NCBI GenBank assembly: GCA_905221435.1
Contig: CAJNDD010000016.1
Coordinates: 1-41,464 of the forward strand
Direction of reading: 5' to 3'
From: a bacterium
GTDB lineage: Bacteria > Bacillota > Bacilli > Lactobacillales > Streptococcaceae
Length of the DNA stretch: 41,464 nucleotides
Shown: positions 38,250 through 41,464 of the stretch, piece by piece
How the letters are laid out: every line of letters begins with the position of its first letter
Numbering within the stretch: position 1 is the stretch's first letter
Translations under genes and position numbers: made by a program
Notes under the pieces: generated by a model
The model's database searches: none
What the model was told of the DNA's origin: nothing
What the model saw: only the letters and a program-made list of their open reading frames with translations

Positions 38250-38891
38250 TTAATACCAACCGTTGTTAAGCCAGAAGTTCTTGGCAGCTGTCCATGAACC
38301 GTAACGTCCTGAAACGTAAGCATCTGCTACACGTTCTTGGTTTTCAGCTGAGTAGTCGCCGTTCAAGTATGAATCTGTCAATTGGTAACGTCCGATATAA
38401 CGTCCGTTTGTAGCTGTGTAGCTACCGCCTGATTCTTTTTGAGCGATCCATTCTTTGGCTTCTGCTTCAGAGCCACTTACAGTTGAAGCTGTGTAACTTT
38501 CTTCTTCATAAGAAGTGCTGGCTGTAGCAGCTGGTGCTTCGTAAGTTGTTGTTTCAGCAACTTCTTCATAAGTTGTAGCTTCGCTTGTTTCTTCTGTAGC
38601 AACTGGTGCTTCATAGGTTGTTGCAGAAGTTGCAGTTGCTGTCGATGAAGCTGTTCCTTCGATAACCAAAACTTGATCCACATAGATAAGGTGAATATCT
38701 TTGATATTGTTTTTTTCTGCCAATTTTTCAACAGTAGTGTTGTACTTCTCAGCGATTTCTGAAAGAGTATCACCTGGTTTAACTGTATAAGTTACAGTTT
38801 CTTGCGCAGAAGCAAGTACAGGCGCAAAGAAAGCAAGTAATGTTGCTACTCCTGCAAGAGTTGATTTGATTTTTTTAGTTGTTAATGTCAT
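38250..38891 (-). CDS. Secreted LysM protein with lysozyme-like C-terminal domain
   Basis: 213 aa. Signal peptide (about 1-29, cleavage near ASAQE), one LysM peptidoglycan-binding domain (about 34-77, YTVKPGDTLSEIAEKYNTTVEKLAEKNNI), a low-complexity Thr/Glu/Ala/Ser linker with repeated TTYEA/TYEE units (about 85-140), and a C-terminal transglycosylase-like domain (about 146-213). The presumed catalytic Glu153 is in AQKESGGSY, with GRYQL and AKNFWLNNGWY following. Likely a wall-associated muramidase; the pneumococcal homologue is in the WalR/VicR-controlled cell-wall set, from memory. The start follows AAGGAG. Confidence 0.88.
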   Translation of the reverse strand: MTLTTKKIKSTLAGVATLLAFFAPVLASAQETVTYTVKPGDTLSEIAEKYNTTVEKLAEKNNIKDIHLIYVDQVLVIEGTASSTATATSATTYEAPVATEETSEATTYEEVAETTTYEAPAATASTSYEEESYTASTVSGSEAEAKEWIAQKESGGSYTATNGRYIGRYQLTDSYLNGDYSAENQERVADAYVSGRYGSWTAAKNFWLNNGWY

Positions 38892-38926
38892 TTCTGAAAA
38901 TTCTCCTTTTTACTATGCTTCTATCA

Positions 38927-38948
38927 TACCGTTTGAATATTACCGTTT
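38927..38948. promoter_or_regulatory. Direct-repeat operator candidate upstream of the LysM gene
   Basis: TACCGTTT at 38927-38934 and 38941-38948 (period 14). It lies 36-57 bases before the LysM start codon, partly over a -10-like TATGAT (minus strand). Regulator unknown. Confidence 0.35.
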
Positions 38949-39093
38949 CTTAACGATTTTGTGTAGAAATATTACAAAAATATTTTATATTTACTGAAAC
39001 ATTGATATTTTTGTCATAAAAGGCCAAATTTTATACCATTTCTATCCATTTTTTCAGTTTTATAAGGGAAATAAGCACAGAACTTCATTCTTT

Positions 39094-39101
39094 GATATAA
39101 T
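39094..39101 (+). promoter_or_regulatory. Extended -10 promoter of sdaAB
   Basis: TGA-TATAAT at 39094-39101, 30 bases before the start codon; no clear -35. Confidence 0.6.
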
Positions 39102-39131
39102 AGATATAAGAATCTTTGTAAGGGGAAACAG

Positions 39132-39803
39132 ATGCAATCACTTCGTTTTCAATCGGTCTTTGATATTATCGGGCCTGTCATGATTGGCCCATCAAGTAGC
39201 CATACTGCTGGCGCTGTTCGTATCGGAAAAATCGTCTCTTCCATCTTTGACGATACACCAACAGAGGTCGAATTCCAATTATTTAACTCATTTGCCAAAA
39301 CCTACCGTGGTCACGGGACAGACCTTGCTCTCGTTGCGGGTATTTTAGGTATGGATACGGATGATCCTGACATTCCAAATAGTCTCGAGATTGCCCATAA
39401 GCGTGGCATCAAGATTGTCTGGACCATTCAGAAAGACAGCAACGCACCTCACCCTAACACCACTAAAGTTACTGTAAAAAATGAACACAAGTCCATCAGT
39501 GTGACAGGAATTTCCATTGGTGGGGGAAATATCCAAGTTACGGAGCTTAATGGTTTTGCTGTCTCTCTCAACATGAATACTCCGACCATCATCATCGTGC
39601 ATCAGGATGTTCCGGGGATGATTGCCCATGTTACTGAAGCCCTCTCTCGTTTCGATATCAACATCGCTCAGATGAATGTGACTCGGGAAAAAGCTGGAGA
39701 AAAAGCCATCATGATCATCGAAGTCGATAGTCGAAGTTGCGAAGAGGCGATTGAAGAAATCCGAAAAATTCCTCATCTCCACAATGTCAATTTCTTTAAG
39801 TAG
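39132..39803 (+). CDS. sdaAB: L-serine dehydratase, beta subunit
   Basis: 223 aa. N-terminal domain with FDIIGPVMIGPSSSHTAGAVR, typical of iron-sulfur L-serine dehydratases, and a C-terminal ACT domain (about 148-223, TIIIVHQDVPGMIAHVTEAL) that may bind serine. With the alpha subunit it converts L-serine to pyruvate and ammonia. Start follows AAGGGGAAACAG. The alpha gene starts eight bases after its stop. Confidence 0.94.
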   Translation: MQSLRFQSVFDIIGPVMIGPSSSHTAGAVRIGKIVSSIFDDTPTEVEFQLFNSFAKTYRGHGTDLALVAGILGMDTDDPDIPNSLEIAHKRGIKIVWTIQKDSNAPHPNTTKVTVKNEHKSISVTGISIGGGNIQVTELNGFAVSLNMNTPTIIIVHQDVPGMIAHVTEALSRFDINIAQMNVTREKAGEKAIMIIEVDSRSCEEAIEEIRKIPHLHNVNFFK

Positions 39804-39811
39804 GAGGAAAC

Positions 39812-40684
39812 ATGTTTTATTCTATCAAAGAATTGGTTGAGCAAGCAGATCTAGACTTCCAAGGAAATGTCGCAGAACTCATGATCGCGACAGAATATGA
39901 ACTGACCGGCCGGGAACGTTCAGAAGTTCTCCTCCTCATGGAGCGCAATCTAGAAGTCATGAAAGCCTCTGTCGAGCTCGGTCTCAGTGAAAATAAATCC
40001 CGTAGTGGCTTAACGGGAGGAGATGCGGCCAAATTAGACCGCCATCTCAAAAGTGGCAAGGCCTTGTCGGACTTTACCATCCTATCAGCAGCCCGAAATG
40101 CCATCGCGGTCAATGAACACAATGCGAAGATGGGCTTGGTCTGCGCCACTCCAACCGCAGGAAGTGCTGGCTGTCTGCCAGCCGTTCTCACTGCTGCTAT
40201 CCAAAAACTTGATCTTAGCCATGAAGAACAGCTGGATTTCCTCTTTGCTGCTGGTGCCTTTGGACTAGTCATCGCAAACAACGCTTCTATCTCAGGTGCT
40301 GAAGGTGGCTGCCAGGCCGAGGTTGGCTCTGCCTCTGCCATGAGCGCCGCAGCCTTAACTTTGGCCGCTGGTGGGACGCCCTATCAAGCCAGTCAAGCCA
40401 TCGCCTTTGTCATTAAAAATATGCTAGGTCTCATCTGTGACCCTGTCGCTGGTTTGGTCGAAGTTCCCTGCGTCAAGCGCAATGCCATGGGAGCCAGCTT
40501 TGCCTTTATCGCAGCAGACATGGCCTTGGCCGGTATCAAGTCTAAAATTCCTGTTGACGAAGTCATCGATGCCATGTACCAAGTCGGTTCCAGCCTCCCA
40601 ACTGCCTTTCGTGAAACGGCTGAGGGTGGACTCGCTGCCACACCTACTGGTCGTCGCCTACAAAAAGAAATCTTCGGAGAATAA
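39812..40684 (+). CDS. sdaAA: L-serine dehydratase, alpha subunit
   Basis: 290 aa. Carries the cysteines for the [4Fe-4S] cluster: CATPTAGSAGCLPAV, SGAEGGCQAEVG, GLICDPVAGLVEVPC. Oxygen-sensitive catalytic subunit working with SdaAB. AGGAGGAAAC precedes the ATG. A HAD phosphatase follows after 21 bases on the same strand. Confidence 0.95.
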   Translation: MFYSIKELVEQADLDFQGNVAELMIATEYELTGRERSEVLLLMERNLEVMKASVELGLSENKSRSGLTGGDAAKLDRHLKSGKALSDFTILSAARNAIAVNEHNAKMGLVCATPTAGSAGCLPAVLTAAIQKLDLSHEEQLDFLFAAGAFGLVIANNASISGAEGGCQAEVGSASAMSAAALTLAAGGTPYQASQAIAFVIKNMLGLICDPVAGLVEVPCVKRNAMGASFAFIAADMALAGIKSKIPVDEVIDAMYQVGSSLPTAFRETAEGGLAATPTGRRLQKEIFGE

Positions 40685-40705
40685 CCTTATCTAATAGGAG
40701 AAACT

Positions 40706-41335
40706 ATGTCATCAATCTCAGCCATCTTTTTCGATCTAGACGGAACTCTGGTTGACAGTTCCATCGGAATCCACAATTCCTTTACTCATACCTTTGAACA
40801 ACTGGGAGTCCCGACTCCTGATGCTAAAACCATTCGTGGTTTCATGGGTCCACCGCTTGAAACTAGTTTTGCAACGTGTCTTCCCAAGGAGCAAATCTCG
40901 GAAGCTGTTCAAACCTACCGTTCTTACTACAAGAAAAAAGGAATCCACGAAGCCCAACTCTTCCCCCGAATGACAGAACTACTCCAAGAACTCTCTCAAA
41001 ACTACCCTCTCTATATCACTACAACAAAGAATACTCCGACTGCCCAGGATATGACTAAAAATCTGGGAATCCATCATTTCTTTGACAGCATTTACGGTTC
41101 CAGTCCTGAAACACCTCATAAGGCGGATGTTATCCGTCATGCTTTGCAAACACATCAACTCCATGCAGATCAAGTCCTCATCATCGGGGATACCAAGTTT
41201 GATATGATTGGAGCCCAAGAAACTGGCATTAAAAAGGTCGCTGTTACTTGGGGATTTGGAGAGGAGGCTGATTTACTCAGCTATCAGCCTGACTGGATTG
41301 CCCATACCATTGATGATATCATTAGCCAGCTCTAA
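40706..41335 (+). CDS. HAD-superfamily phosphatase (phosphoglycolate-phosphatase-like)
   Basis: 209 aa. The four HAD motifs are present: DLDGTLVDS (nucleophile Asp), a Thr in YITTTKNTP, the lysine in SPETPHKADV and IGDTKFDMIGAQ. The helical cap lies between the first two. This subfamily (Gph/PGP-like) dephosphorylates small phosphate esters; a substrate cannot be assigned. Ribosome site ATAGGAGAAACT. Likely co-transcribed with sdaAB-sdaAA. Confidence 0.9.
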   Translation: MSSISAIFFDLDGTLVDSSIGIHNSFTHTFEQLGVPTPDAKTIRGFMGPPLETSFATCLPKEQISEAVQTYRSYYKKKGIHEAQLFPRMTELLQELSQNYPLYITTTKNTPTAQDMTKNLGIHHFFDSIYGSSPETPHKADVIRHALQTHQLHADQVLIIGDTKFDMIGAQETGIKKVAVTWGFGEEADLLSYQPDWIAHTIDDIISQL

Positions 41336-41340
41336 TCATA

Positions 41341-41365
41341 ACCACCCGTCTAACGGGTGGTTTGC
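41341..41365 (+). terminator. Terminator after the HAD gene
   Basis: AACCACCCG and CGGGTGGTT pair around a 5-base loop, followed by TG and a short T-poor tract, so termination may be weak. It is the first of three successive hairpins. Confidence 0.6.
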
Positions 41366-41368
41366 ACA

Positions 41369-41464
41369 AGGGCTATAAGCCCAAATCACCAGCCAGCGCC
41401 TAAAGACGCTGGCTTTCACTTTGTTCAAGCCTCATTGCTCTTGACTCGTCACAAACCTCTCAAA
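41369..41464. other. Hairpin-rich flank, possibly the end of an IS200/IS605-type element
   Basis: Two more hairpins follow the HAD terminator: GGGCT-ATA-AGCCC (41373-41385) and GCCAGCG-CCTAAAGA-CGCTGGC (41393-41414). The sequence recalls flanks of streptococcal IS200-like transposases, but the window ends before any transposase gene could be read. Confidence 0.3.

Noticed and set aside
39817..40341. 174-aa open frame antisense to sdaAA
   Set aside because: Shadow of the alanine-rich serine dehydratase gene; no start signal.

Overview
The window is a chromosomal segment of a Streptococcus of the mitis group (S. mitis / S. oralis / S. pseudopneumoniae / S. pneumoniae). The reasons are nearly pneumococcus-identical core proteins (PatA/PatB, MutS/HexA, GalU, MnmG, RNase J1), a BOX repeat, a methionine MET-box and pneumococcus-like gene order. 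From memory, 13.1-41.3 kb runs like pneumococcal TIGR4 loci SP_0158 down to SP_0104, while 0.1-10.8 kb holds genes found in pneumococcus around SP_2073-SP_2092. The two blocks meet at 10.8-13 kb, so gene order is rearranged relative to that strain. No rRNA, tRNA, CRISPR array or intact transposase was seen.

Layout. 0-3.7 kb: heterodimeric ABC drug exporter patA-patB behind a promoter and an attenuator-like hairpin. 3.8-5.8 kb: gpsA and galU. 6-10.8 kb: mutS and argR (minus) divergent from argS (plus). 10.84-11.2 kb: a gene-free stretch with three cassettes of identical hairpin geometry and unrelated stem sequences. 11.3-13 kb: a small anchored protein and an Nramp-like transporter. 13-17.8 kb: nrdI, a membrane protein and a YesL-YesM-YesN sensory operon. 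17.9-18.5 kb: an ECF transporter S component. 18.5-21 kb: DltB-like and DltD-like genes plus a small unlisted DltX-like gene. 21.2-25.3 kb: methionine uptake (metQ, M20 peptidase, metN, metP). 25.4-28.9 kb: an amino-acid binding lipoprotein, azlCD and two tandem paralogous lipoproteins. 28.9-31 kb: tsaB-rimI-tsaD. 31.4-33.8 kb: a small membrane protein, rpoY and rnjA. 34-38 kb: mnmG, two Nudix hydrolases and mnmA. 38.2-41.3 kb: a LysM wall protein, the two-subunit L-serine dehydratase and a HAD phosphatase.

How genes work together. metQ, the peptidase, metN and metP form one transcription unit for methionine acquisition, with a perfect MET-box upstream; a weaker MET-box lies ahead of azlCD. 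tsaB, rimI and tsaD overlap and serve t6A tRNA modification and protein acetylation; mnmG and mnmA serve wobble-uridine modification. rpoY-rnjA couples an RNA polymerase subunit with an RNase.

Most notable: (1) an orphan dltB-dltD-dltX-like set without dltA or dltC, whose 52-aa third gene carries a DltX-type C-terminus; (2) the hairpin-cassette array at 10.84-11.2 kb; (3) a possible relic of the competence-induced cib bacteriocin locus at 31.2 kb. Functions are inferred from sequence reading only; no database search was possible.
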